A DNA stretch of 64,000 nt from Calidifontimicrobium sp035325925 (GCF_035325925.1 NZ_DAOKZA010000003.1:66843-130842); one strand, 5' to 3'; positions 16,607 to 24,387 are shown, numbered from the stretch's first letter. Numbers and translations are program-made. The notes: generated by a model not told the origin, from the letters alone.

Positions 16607-19570
16607 TTACGCCGCACGCTCGATCTGGCAGACCGAGGTCTTGGTCTCCTGCATCATGGTCACCGAGTCGTAGCCGTAGGTCGTCGCCGTGTTGGCCGCC
16701 TCGCCGCGCACGATCGGCGCCGCCCCCTGCGGGTAGTGGCGCAGCAGGTCCTCGCCCTGCCAGCGACCGGCGAAGTGGTACGGCATGAAGGCCGTCTCGC
16801 GGTCGACCCGCTCGGTCACCAGCGCCTTGACCTTCAGCCGCGCGCCGCTCGGGGTGGTGACCCAGACGGTGTCGCCGTTGCGGATGCCGCGGTCGTTGGC
16901 GGCGACCGGGTTCAGCTCGATGAACATGTCCTGCTGCAGCTCGGCGAGGTAGCGGTTGGAGCGCGTCTCGTCGCCGCCACCCTCGTACTCGACCAGCCGC
17001 CCCGTCGTCAGGATGATCGGGAACTGCTTGCCCACGTCCCGGTTCTTCTCCTGCACGCTCTTGAACAGCGTGGGCAGGCGCCAGAAGGCCTTGCGGTCGT
17101 CGTGCGTCGGGTATTTGTCGACGAGTTCCGGGCGCGTCGAGTAGATCGGCTCGCGGTGCTTGGGGATCGGGTCGGGGAAGTTCCACACGACGGCCCGCGC
17201 CTTGGCGTTGCCGAACGGATGGCAGCCGTGGTTCTTCATCGCCACGCGGATGATCCCGCCGCTCGGGTCGGTCTTCCAGTTCTTGCCTTCGGCCTTGGCC
17301 TTCTCGTCGTCGGTGAGTTCGTCCCACCAGCCGAGCCTCTTCAGCAGCAGGTGGTCGAACTCGGGGTAGCCGGTGGTGATGTCGGCGCCCTTGGAGTGCG
17401 ACCCGTCGCCGGCGAGCAGCGACTGGCCGTCGCGCTCGACGCCGAAATTGGCGCGGAAGTTGCCACCCCCGTCCATGACGTGCTGGGCGGTGTTGTACAG
17501 CACGTGCGTGCCCGGGTGCTTGAGCTCCGGCGTGCCGTAACACGGCCAGGGCAGCCCGAAGTAGTCGCCGTCGAGCTTGTAGCCGGTCTCCTTGTCGATG
17601 CCGCCCTTGGCGCGCAGCGTGGTCGGGTCGAACACGTGCATGTTGCGCATGTGGGCCTTCAGGCGCTCCGGGCTCTGGCCCGTGTAGCCGATGGTCCACA
17701 CCGAGCGGTTGATCTCGCGCAGGATGTCCTCGGGCACGGGTTCGTCCATGCCCTTGACCTTCTGCATCTTGTAGTTCTTGACCAGCTGCTCGGCGAAGCC
17801 CAGCTTCTGCGCGAGCTGGTACATGATCATGTGGTCGCTGCGCGATTCGTACAGCGGCTCCATGACCTTCTCGCGCCACTGGAGCGACCGGTTCGACGCC
17901 GTCACCGACCCGCTGGTCTCGAACTGCGTGCATGCCGGCAGCAGGTACACGGCGCGCTTCGGGTTGACGTCCTCAGGCTTGCCGGGCATCGCCGCCATCG
18001 CCGCCGTGGCCGACGGGAACGGATCGACGACGACCAGCAGGTCGAGCTTGTCCATGCCCCGCTTCAGGTCCAGCCCGCGCGACTGCGAGTTGGGCGCGTG
18101 GCCCCAATAGAACATGCCGCGCAGGTTGCTTTCCTGGTCGATGTTCTCGTTCTTCTCGAGCACCGCGTCGTACCAGCGCGACACGGTGATGCCCGGCTTG
18201 GACATCATGCCCGGGGCGTACTGCTTCTTGATCCACTCGAAGTCCACGCCCCAGGCCGCGGCGAAGTGCTTGAATGCACCTTCGGCGATGCCGTAGTAGC
18301 CGGGCAGCGAGTCGGGGTTCGCGCCGATGTCGGTGATGCCCTGGACGTTGTCGTGGCCGCGGAAGATGTTGGTGCCACCGCCGGTGACGCCGACGTTGCC
18401 CAGCGCGAGCTGCAGCAGGCACGACGCGCGCACGATCGCGTTGCCGATGCTGTGCTGCGCCTGCCCCATGCACCACACCAGCGTGCCGGGCCGGTTCTCG
18501 GCCAGCGTCTTGGCGACCTGGAAGCAGGTCTCCTCGGAGACGCCGGAGACCTCCTCGACCTTCTCCGGCGTCCACTCCGCGAGCACCGTCTCGCGAACCT
18601 TGTCCATGCCGTAGACCCGGTCGTCGAGGTACTTCTTGTCCTCCCAGCCGTTCTTGAAGACGTGGTACATCACGCCGTACAGGAACGCGATGTCCGAGCC
18701 CGAACGCAGCCGGACGTACATGTCCGCCTTGGCCGCCGTGCGCGTGAACCGCGGGTCCACGACGATCATCTTGCAGCCCTTCTCCTTCGCATGCAGCATG
18801 TGCAGCAGCGACACCGGGTGCGCCTCCGCGGCATTGCTGCCGAGGTAGATCGCCGACTTCGCGTTGCGCATGTCGTTGTACGAATTCGTCATCGCACCGT
18901 AGCCCCACGTATTCGCCACACCGGCGACAGTCGTGGAGTGGCATATTCGTGCCTGGTGGTCGCAGTTGTTACTGCCCCAGAGCGTCATCCACTTGCGCAG
19001 CAGGTAGCCCTGTTCGTTGTTGCTCTTGCACGAGCCGACGATGAACACGCTGTCCGGGCCGCTCTCCTTGCGCAGCTCGAGCATCTTGGCGCTGATCTCG
19101 TCGAGCGCCTGGTCCCACGAGATGCGCTGGTACTTGCCGTCGACCAGCTTCATCGGGTACTTCAGACGGAACTCGCCGTGCGCGTTCTCGCGCAGCGCCC
19201 CGCCCTTGGCACAGTGCCCGCCCATGCTGATCGGCGAGTCGAACACCGGCTCCTGACGGACCCACACGCCGTTCTCGACCACCGCGTCGACGGCGCAGCC
19301 GACCGAGCAGTGCGTGCACACCGTGCGCCTGACCTCGACCCGCGCGCCCGCGCCCGCCTTGGGCGCCGCCGGGTCGGCGGCCTGCGCCTTGCGCACCAGC
19401 GTGAGCTGGGACGCGGCGATGCCGGCCCCCAGACCCAGACCCGACCGGCGCAGGAACCTGCGCCGGTCCATCGTGGGCACGGCGCGGGACATGCCCCGCA
19501 CCAGGCCCTCGACGAGCGTGCGGGACGACGATGTCGCCCCGTCACCCGCCGACTTGCGTGTCAACAGCAT
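16607..19570 (-). CDS. fdhA: Formate dehydrogenase alpha subunit, with probable UGC-encoded selenocysteine
   Basis: 987 residues; AGGAGG precedes the ATG. Residues 35-41 (DRRRFLR) and the following hydrophobic stretch are a TAT signal, cut after AQA at residue 64. Cys85, Cys88, Cys92 and a fourth Cys in GGHCAKGG bind [4Fe-4S]; the rest is the bis-MGD molybdopterin fold. It oxidises formate in the periplasm. The segment CDHQARICHSTTVAG aligns with E. coli FdnG, which has selenocysteine in place of the Cys after ARV. Here codon 210 (18941-18943) is UGC and is followed by a SECIS-like hairpin. With a GCA-anticodon tRNA-Sec encoded next door, residue 210 is probably selenocysteine, at least in part. 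The alternative is a plain Cys enzyme. Confidence 0.95.
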   Translation of the reverse strand: MLLTRKSAGDGATSSSRTLVEGLVRGMSRAVPTMDRRRFLRRSGLGLGAGIAASQLTLVRKAQAADPAAPKAGAGARVEVRRTVCTHCSVGCAVDAVVENGVWVRQEPVFDSPISMGGHCAKGGALRENAHGEFRLKYPMKLVDGKYQRISWDQALDEISAKMLELRKESGPDSVFIVGSCKSNNEQGYLLRKWMTLWGSNNCDHQARICHSTTVAGVANTWGYGAMTNSYNDMRNAKSAIYLGSNAAEAHPVSLLHMLHAKEKGCKMIVVDPRFTRTAAKADMYVRLRSGSDIAFLYGVMYHVFKNGWEDKKYLDDRVYGMDKVRETVLAEWTPEKVEEVSGVSEETCFQVAKTLAENRPGTLVWCMGQAQHSIGNAIVRASCLLQLALGNVGVTGGGTNIFRGHDNVQGITDIGANPDSLPGYYGIAEGAFKHFAAAWGVDFEWIKKQYAPGMMSKPGITVSRWYDAVLEKNENIDQESNLRGMFYWGHAPNSQSRGLDLKRGMDKLDLLVVVDPFPSATAAMAAMPGKPEDVNPKRAVYLLPACTQFETSGSVTASNRSLQWREKVMEPLYESRSDHMIMYQLAQKLGFAEQLVKNYKMQKVKGMDEPVPEDILREINRSVWTIGYTGQSPERLKAHMRNMHVFDPTTLRAKGGIDKETGYKLDGDYFGLPWPCYGTPELKHPGTHVLYNTAQHVMDGGGNFRANFGVERDGQSLLAGDGSHSKGADITTGYPEFDHLLLKRLGWWDELTDDEKAKAEGKNWKTDPSGGIIRVAMKNHGCHPFGNAKARAVVWNFPDPIPKHREPIYSTRPELVDKYPTHDDRKAFWRLPTLFKSVQEKNRDVGKQFPIILTTGRLVEYEGGGDETRSNRYLAELQQDMFIELNPVAANDRGIRNGDTVWVTTPSGARLKVKALVTERVDRETAFMPYHFAGRWQGEDLLRHYPQGAAPIVRGEAANTATTYGYDSVTMMQETKTSVCQIERAA
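18905..18943 (-). promoter_or_regulatory. SECIS-like hairpin directly after the UGC codon of fdhA
   Basis: Counting the U of the UGC codon as 1, CCACG (8-12) pairs with CGUGG (35-39) and UCGCC (17-21) pairs with GGCGA (27-31). The apical loop is GGUGU (22-26). E. coli fdhF has its loop GGU at the same positions (22-24), 18 nt after the UGA, and a critical U at position 17, which is also present here. The loop G and U at 23-24 are the bases contacted by SelB in known systems. U17 can pair with A31 in this simple fold, whereas it is bulged in E. coli. Both stems are perfect while the coding sequence is also constrained. Confidence 0.75.
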
Positions 19571-19628
19571 GCTGCCTCCTGTTGGACGACCGGTGGAACG
19601 GAAATCGTTGACGGACCGCGGCGCGCGC

Positions 19629-19835
19629 TCAGGTGCGCGCCGTCGCGTAGTACTGCTTCACGTGCTCGGTGAGCCGGTAGCCGCCGCCCTGCTCGGGCGC
19701 GGACCCGGCCGACTTCGCCGGCACCGGGGCCGCGCCCCCCGGCAGCACGGTGGCGGCGGCCGCCAGCGCACCGACGGCGCCGGCGCCGGCGAACACGGTG
19801 CGGCGGTTCAGAACGGGAGTGGTCGGTTTGCTCAT
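19629..19835 (-). CDS. Small TAT-signal protein of the formate dehydrogenase region
   Basis: 68 residues. LNRRTVFAGAGAVGALAAAA is a TAT signal with the twin Arg, and the mature part is only about 35 residues, ending GGGYRLTEHVKQYYATART. This is the form of the formate dehydrogenase region TAT-target family (TIGR02811 type), found next to fdhA in many proteobacteria. Its role is unknown; a maturation or structural function in the Fdh complex is inferred. The ATG at 19835 has GGAGG eight bases upstream. It is the first gene of the minus-strand fdh operon. Confidence 0.8.
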   Translation of the reverse strand: MSKPTTPVLNRRTVFAGAGAVGALAAAATVLPGGAAPVPAKSAGSAPEQGGGYRLTEHVKQYYATART

Positions 19836-19885
19836 CGATGCAGCCTCCATGGAGCGCCCTATGCAAGGGCCGACATAACCGCCCG

Positions 19886-19915
19886 GATTTACCCTCAGGG
19901 TCAGCCCGGATTCAA
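19886..19915 (-). promoter_or_regulatory. Possible promoter of the fdh operon
   Basis: On the minus strand TTGAAT (19910-19915) and TAAATC (19886-19891) are spaced 18 bp, a plausible sigma-70 promoter 51 bp before the first gene. An 11-bp dyad ACCCTCAGGGT (19891-19901) lies in the spacer and the palindrome GGGTCGACCC (19918-19927) lies just upstream. No -24/-12 sigma-54 site was found. Confidence 0.35.
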
Positions 19916-19935
19916 TCGGGTCGACCCTATCGCCA

Positions 19936-19952
19936 CGCGACAAGTTGTCGCG
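19936..19952. promoter_or_regulatory. Perfect 17-bp inverted repeat, candidate operator between fdh and selB
   Basis: CGCGACAA, one G, then TTGTCGCG. It is the only long perfect dyad in the 197-bp space between the divergent fdh and selB genes and lies about 20 bp upstream of the proposed fdh -35 box. This is a typical activator position. The NtrC-like regulator at 28.6 kb is the best candidate to bind it, by context only. Confidence 0.45.
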
Positions 19953-20032
19953 TACGGCGCGGCCCGTCGCCGCGGACAGCACGCGGCCGTGCGCCGACAA
20001 TCGCCGCCACCGCATCCCGCCCCCGCCACACC

Positions 20033-21955
20033 GTGATCATCGGAACCGCAGGACACATCGACCATGGCAAGACCTCGCTGGTCAAGGCGCTGACCGGCGT
20101 CGACGCCGACCGGCTCAAGGAGGAGAAGGAGCGCGGCATCACCGTCGACCTGGGCTTCGCGTACCGGGCGCTGCCCGACGGCGACGTGCTCGGCTTCGTC
20201 GACGTGCCGGGCCACGAGAAGCTGGTGCGCAACATGCTCGCCGGCGCGACCGGCATCGACCACGTGCTGCTGGTCGTCGCCGCCGACGACGGCCCGATGC
20301 CGCAGACGCGCGAGCACCTGGCCATCGTCGACCTGCTGGGCCTGCGCCACGGCGTGGTGGCACTGACCAAGTGCGACCTGGTCACCCCGTCACGGCTGGC
20401 GGCTGCCGAGGCCGAGGTGCGCGCGCTGCTGGCCGGCAGCGGCCTGGCCGACGCGCCGATCGTGGCGGTGTCCTCGGTCACCGGCCAGGGCATGGCCGAA
20501 CTGCAGGCGCACCTCGAACGGGCCCGCGCCGTGCGGCCGGCCGCACGGCGCGCGGGTCAGTTCCGCATGGCGGTGGACCGCGCGTTCACGCTGGCGGGCA
20601 TCGGCACCGTGGTCACCGGCACCGCGGTGTCGGGGCGCGTGGCGCCGGGCGACAAGCTGACGCTGTCGCCGCGCGGCCTGCCGGTGCGCGTGCGCGGCAT
20701 CCACGCGCAGAACCGGCAGGCCGCCGAGGGCCGGGCCGGACAGCGGCTGGCGCTGGCGCTGTCCGGCGTCGAGCGCGCCGACGTGCGGCGCGGCGACTGG
20801 GTGCTGGCCGACGCGCTGCACGCGCCGACGCAGCGCCTCGACGTGCGACTGCAGGTGCTCGCCGGCGAGGCGCGGCCGCTCGCGCACTGGACGCCGGTGC
20901 ACCTGCACCTGGGCGCCGAGGACGTCGGCGCGCGCGTCGTGCTGCTCGAAGGCGAGGCGATCACCCCGGGACGCCACGCGCGCGCGCAGCTGCAGCTGGA
21001 GCGTGCGATCGGCGCGCTGCGCGGCGACCGCTTCATCGTGCGCGACCAGTCGGCGCTGCGCACGCTGGGCGGCGGCTCGGTGATCGACGCGTTCCCGCCG
21101 CAGACGCGCCGCCGCCGCGACCAGCGCCTGGCGGCGCTCGCCGCGCTCGAGCGCGACACCCCGGCCGAGGCGCTGGCCGCGTCGCTGGCGCTCGATCCGC
21201 CCACCGGCATCGACGCGCGCCGCTTCGCGACGCTGTGGAACCTGGACGAGGCCGAGGCGCGCGCCGTGCTGGCCGCCGTGCCGCACCGAGTGATCGCCGA
21301 CGGGGCGCGCGAGCTGCTGTTCTCGCCAGGGCAGATCGAACGTTACGGCGCCGCCGTCACCACGCACCTCGAGGCGCACCACCGACGCAAGCCCGACAGC
21401 CCCGGCCTGACGCAGGAACAGCTGCAGCGCGCGGTGCGCGACAAACCCGCCGGCGCCGTGTTCGCGCTGCTGCTCAAGCAGCTGCTGCGCGCCGGCGCGC
21501 TCAAGCGCAGCGGCCCGCACCTGTCGCTGGCCGGGCACGACGCGTCGCTGCAGGGCGCCGAGAGGCAGCTGTGGGAGCGCCTGAAGCCCTGGCTCGACGA
21601 GGGCGGCGTCCACCCGCCGCGGCTGAGCGAGATGCTGCTGCGCGACCGCAGCCTGCGGCGCGACCAGGTGCTGCGCGTGATGGAGCGCCTGCAGCGCATG
21701 GGCAACATCCACCCGGTGGGCGCCGAGTACTTCATCCAGACCACACACCTGGCGCAGCTGGCGACGCGGGCCTGGGAGCTGGCGCAGGCCGACCCGCACA
21801 AGCGACTGAACGTCAAGGAGTTGCGCGAGCGCACCGGCATCAGCCGGCACCTGTCGGTGCCGCTGGTAGAGTACTTCGACCAGATCGGCCTGACCCGGCG
21901 CGACGAGGTCGGGCGGCACTTCCGCCGCGACCCGCGCCAGGTCTTCGACGGCTGA
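20033..21955 (+). CDS. selB: Selenocysteine-specific elongation factor
   Basis: 640 residues from a GTG start placed directly at VIIGTAGHIDHGKTSLVKAL. GTPase motifs are GHIDHGKT (7-14), DVPGHEKLV and TKCDL. An EF-Tu-like beta-barrel region follows, then C-terminal winged-helix repeats (RLSEMLLRDRSLRRDQVLRV; LNVKELRERTGISRHLSVPL) that in known SelB bind the SECIS hairpin. The length is close to E. coli SelB (614) and there is no visible damage. It delivers Sec-tRNA to the ribosome at a recoded codon. It is divergent from the fdh operon; the tRNA-Sec gene starts eight bases after its stop. Confidence 0.96.
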   Translation: MIIGTAGHIDHGKTSLVKALTGVDADRLKEEKERGITVDLGFAYRALPDGDVLGFVDVPGHEKLVRNMLAGATGIDHVLLVVAADDGPMPQTREHLAIVDLLGLRHGVVALTKCDLVTPSRLAAAEAEVRALLAGSGLADAPIVAVSSVTGQGMAELQAHLERARAVRPAARRAGQFRMAVDRAFTLAGIGTVVTGTAVSGRVAPGDKLTLSPRGLPVRVRGIHAQNRQAAEGRAGQRLALALSGVERADVRRGDWVLADALHAPTQRLDVRLQVLAGEARPLAHWTPVHLHLGAEDVGARVVLLEGEAITPGRHARAQLQLERAIGALRGDRFIVRDQSALRTLGGGSVIDAFPPQTRRRRDQRLAALAALERDTPAEALAASLALDPPTGIDARRFATLWNLDEAEARAVLAAVPHRVIADGARELLFSPGQIERYGAAVTTHLEAHHRRKPDSPGLTQEQLQRAVRDKPAGAVFALLLKQLLRAGALKRSGPHLSLAGHDASLQGAERQLWERLKPWLDEGGVHPPRLSEMLLRDRSLRRDQVLRVMERLQRMGNIHPVGAEYFIQTTHLAQLATRAWELAQADPHKRLNVKELRERTGISRHLSVPLVEYFDQIGLTRRDEVGRHFRRDPRQVFDG

Positions 21956-21963
21956 TCACCCTT

Positions 21964-22060
21964 GGAAGAGGATCGTCCCCCGGTGGGGCGTCCGGTCTGC
22001 AAAACCGGGTGGGGTTGCCCTGCAGTCCCAGGTGGGTTCGACTCCCACGCTCTTCCGCCA
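21964..22060 (+). tRNA. selC: tRNA-Sec with anticodon GCA (reads UGC/UGU)
   Basis: 97 nt including an encoded CCA. It has tRNA-Sec features: a 6-bp D stem (CGTCCC/GGGGCG), a long variable arm with 8 bp (GGGGTTGC with GCAGTCCC), a T arm GTGGG-TTCGACT-CCCAC, and an acceptor GGAAGAG/CTCTTCC with an eighth position G opposite G, a mismatch. The anticodon stem CCGGT/ACCGG closes the loop CTGCAAA, so the anticodon is GCA (21999-22001). E. coli has TCA in a CTTCAAA loop. A class II tRNA of this shape flanked by selB and selA cannot be an ordinary tRNA-Cys. SerRS does not read the anticodon, so serine charging should not be affected. Confidence 0.93.
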
Positions 22061-22075
22061 CCGCTTCGCCCGCGC

Positions 22076-23482
22076 GTGACCGACGCCCTGCACCGACCGC
22101 CCTCGCTGGACAAGCTGCTCGACGGCGGCACGCTGCCCGACCTGATCGCACAGCACGGCCGCGCGCCGGTGCGCGCCGCGGCGCGCGCTGCGCTCGACGC
22201 CTGGCGCGCGCGTGGCACCGCACAGGCCTTCGACGTCGCGGCCTTCGAGGCCGTGTGCCGCGCGCGCCTCGACGCCGCCGCCCGGCCGGCGCTGCGCCCG
22301 GTGTTCAACCTCACCGGCACCGTGCTGCACACCAACCTGGGCCGCGCGGTGATGGCGCCCGAGGCGATCGACGCCGTCGTCGCCGTGATGCGCGGCGCGG
22401 CCAACCTCGAATACGACCTCGCCGCCGGCGCGCGCGGCGACCGCGACGACCACGTTGAGGGCTTGCTGCGCGAACTCACCGGCGCCGAGGCCGCCACCGC
22501 CGTCAACAACAACGCCGCCGCGGTGCTGCTGGTGCTGGCCGCGCTGGCCGACCGCAAGGAGGTGCCGGTCTCGCGCGGCGAGCTGGTCGAGATCGGCGGC
22601 GCCTTCCGCATCCCCGACATCATGCGGCGCGCCGGCGCGAGGCTGGTCGAGGTGGGCACGACCAACCGCACCCACCTGCGCGACTACGAAGCCGCGATCG
22701 GCCCGCGCACCGCGCTGGTGATGAAGGTGCACGCCAGCAACTACGCGATCCAGGGCTTCACGGCCAGCGTGCCGGCGGCGGAGCTGGCCGCGCTGTGCCG
22801 CTCGCGCGGCCTGCCCTTCGTCGAGGACCTCGGCAGCGGCACGCTGGTCGACCTGACGCGCTGGGGCCTGCCGGCCGAGCCGACGCCGCAGCAGTCGCTG
22901 GCCGCCGGCGTCGACCTCGTCACCTTCAGCGGCGACAAGCTGCTCGGCGGCCCGCAGGCCGGCCTGATCGTCGGCGACAAGGCACTGGTGCATAAGGTCA
23001 AGAAGCACCCGCTGAAGCGCTCGCTGCGCCTGGACAAGATGACGATCGCCGCGCTCGAGGCGACGCTGAAGCTCTACCGCGACCCCGACCGACTCGCCGA
23101 GCGCCTGCCCACGCTGCGCCTGCTCACGCGCAGCCAGGCCGAGCTGACGGCGCAGGCGGCGCGGCTGGCGAGCGTGATCGCGCGCGCGCTGGGCGAACGC
23201 GTGCGGGTGCAGGTGCTGCCGTGCCGCAGCCAGATCGGCAGCGGCTCGCTGCCGGTGGACCGCCTGCCCAGCGCGTGCATCGCGATCGGCGCGCCGGCCG
23301 GTGCCAGGCGCGCCGGGCGGCTGCCCGAACGTCTCGCCGAGGCGCTGCGCGCGCTGCCGATCCCGGTGATCGGCCGCATCGAGGACGGGCAGGTGCGGCT
23401 CGACCTGCGCTGCCTCGACGGCGCGGCCGCCGAGCAAGCCTTCGTCGCGCAGTTACCGCTGCTGGCCGCCGCCGGGCTCTGA
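22076..23482 (+). CDS. selA: L-seryl-tRNA(Sec) selenium transferase
   Basis: 468 residues from a GTG at 22076. RPVFNLTGTVLHTNLGRAVM, AVNNNAAAVLLVLAALA, EIGGAFRIPDIM and MKVHASNYAIQGF are SelA motifs. The PLP lysine is Lys288 in TFSGDKLLGGPQAG. The enzyme converts Ser-tRNA-Sec to Sec-tRNA-Sec with selenophosphate. Length matches E. coli (463), and no defect is seen. It begins 15 bp after tRNA-Sec, so selB, the tRNA and selA form one transcription unit. selD, which makes selenophosphate, is not in the window. The last 30 bp overlap the end of the opposite-strand DUF3305 gene. Confidence 0.96.
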   Translation: MTDALHRPPSLDKLLDGGTLPDLIAQHGRAPVRAAARAALDAWRARGTAQAFDVAAFEAVCRARLDAAARPALRPVFNLTGTVLHTNLGRAVMAPEAIDAVVAVMRGAANLEYDLAAGARGDRDDHVEGLLRELTGAEAATAVNNNAAAVLLVLAALADRKEVPVSRGELVEIGGAFRIPDIMRRAGARLVEVGTTNRTHLRDYEAAIGPRTALVMKVHASNYAIQGFTASVPAAELAALCRSRGLPFVEDLGSGTLVDLTRWGLPAEPTPQQSLAAGVDLVTFSGDKLLGGPQAGLIVGDKALVHKVKKHPLKRSLRLDKMTIAALEATLKLYRDPDRLAERLPTLRLLTRSQAELTAQAARLASVIARALGERVRVQVLPCRSQIGSGSLPVDRLPSACIAIGAPAGARRAGRLPERLAEALRALPIPVIGRIEDGQVRLDLRCLDGAAAEQAFVAQLPLLAAAGL

Positions 23483-24247
23483 CGTCCCGGCGGCCGCCGG
23501 CGGGCCAGCTGCCGGCAGTTCCTGGTCGAGCAGTTCGTCGTCGAGCAGGCCGAGCGCGCGCGCGCGCTCGATCTTGCGCTGCCGGCCCGACGGCGAGCCT
23601 TCGATCTCGAACACCTCGTCGACGCCGACGTCGAGCCCGTCGGACTGGCGGAAGTGCGGGTCGGAGTGGAACATCGCGCGCAGCGCCGCGTTGCGTTCGC
23701 GCTCGCGCGCCTGCGCCTCGGTCTCGGGCGGCGGCGTTGCGGGCCCGGGCTCGATGCGCGCCATCTGGCGCTCGCGTTCCTCGGGGCTGAGAAACGACAT
23801 CGCGCGCACCTTGCGCCGCACCTCGGGCCGGTAGTGGGCGTTGGTGAACAGGCGCAACCACTCGCACAGTTCGGGCTCGAGCGCCACCGTCTCGACGCGC
23901 TCCTCCGACGCCATGCGCCGGTCGGCCTCGACGTACGAGACGCTGACGCCGGTGAGCGTCGGCAGCGACGGGTCGGCGTCGACCACCCACGACACGAACC
24001 ACGAGGGCCGGCCCGACGTGAGGTTCAGGTAATAGCCCTTGCACTCGTCGGGGAACAGTTCGACCGTGAAGCCGGGATAGAGCCAGCGCGAGACCTTGCC
24101 GTCGTCGACGAGTCGCCGCGGCGCGGCGCCGAACACGCCTTCGTCGGGCACCACGTCGACGACGCGGAACTGCCAGTCCTCCCAGTGGTTCGGCGCGGCG
24201 ATGCGTTCCATCACCACGGCGACCTGGAGCGATTGTCGCGACGTCAT
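23453..24247 (-). CDS. DUF3305 protein with a DUF3306-like C-terminal segment
   Basis: 264 residues. The first about 170 (SLQVAVVMERIAAPNHWEDW; GVSVSYVEADRRMASEERVE; EWLRLFTNAHYRPEVRRKVR) match DUF3305 proteins found with formate dehydrogenase genes. The C-terminal part contains NAALRAMFHSDPHF and then DGLDVGVDE and LGLLDDE, echoing NAAMKKLFSDPHF, DGLDVYIDD and LGLFDDE in the DUF3306 protein encoded divergently. The function is unknown; its fixed association with fdh loci suggests a cytoplasmic assembly role. No signal peptide or membrane helix is visible. Confidence 0.8.
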   Translation of the reverse strand: MTSRQSLQVAVVMERIAAPNHWEDWQFRVVDVVPDEGVFGAAPRRLVDDGKVSRWLYPGFTVELFPDECKGYYLNLTSGRPSWFVSWVVDADPSLPTLTGVSVSYVEADRRMASEERVETVALEPELCEWLRLFTNAHYRPEVRRKVRAMSFLSPEERERQMARIEPGPATPPPETEAQARERERNAALRAMFHSDPHFRQSDGLDVGVDEVFEIEGSPSGRQRKIERARALGLLDDELLDQELPAAGPPAAAGTSEPGGGQQR

Positions 24248-24286
24248 CGTTGGGCGGCGGGGCGCAGCAGGCGGTAGCGGCAGATC

Positions 24287-24292
24287 AGTCTA
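24287..24292 (-). promoter_or_regulatory. Possible -10 box for the DUF3305 gene
   Basis: TAGACT on the minus strand 40 bp before the start codon. A related TAGAAT box (24382-24387) faces the other way toward the DUF3306 operon, so the 280-bp gap is probably a divergent promoter region. Confidence 0.35.
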
Positions 24293-24381
24293 GCCCAGGC
24301 CCCGCGCCGACGCGGCGGTCGACGACCCTGACGGCACGGCGGCCACGGCACGCCGCGGTCGCGCGCCACCGACCCCCCGCC

Positions 24382-24387
24382 TAGAAT
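24382..24387 (+). promoter_or_regulatory. Possible -10 box for the DUF3306-to-kinase operon
   Basis: TAGAAT within CCGCCTAGAATCCG, about 140 bp before the DUF3306 ATG. The long leader to 24529 is GC-rich and holds no other gene that I can support. Confidence 0.4.

Noticed and set aside
18941..18943. fdhA as an ordinary cysteine-type formate dehydrogenase with unrelated sel genes
   Set aside because: Not excluded, but less likely: the tRNA-Sec anticodon has changed to match exactly this codon and the SECIS-like hairpin is intact. Kept as the main alternative hypothesis.
16190..19672. 1160-residue plus-strand frame opposite fdhA and fdhB
   Set aside because: It is the mirror of conserved enzyme genes. 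Long antisense frames are common at this GC content because stop codons are AT-rich.
21964..22060. tRNA-Cys at this place
   Set aside because: A tRNA-Cys has a short variable loop and a 7-bp acceptor with 4-bp D stem. This one has a long variable arm and a 6-bp D stem, and is flanked by selB and selA.
21964..22060. tRNA-linked integration site for a mobile element
   Set aside because: No integrase gene and no repeat of the tRNA 3' end were seen; both flanks are sel genes in normal order.
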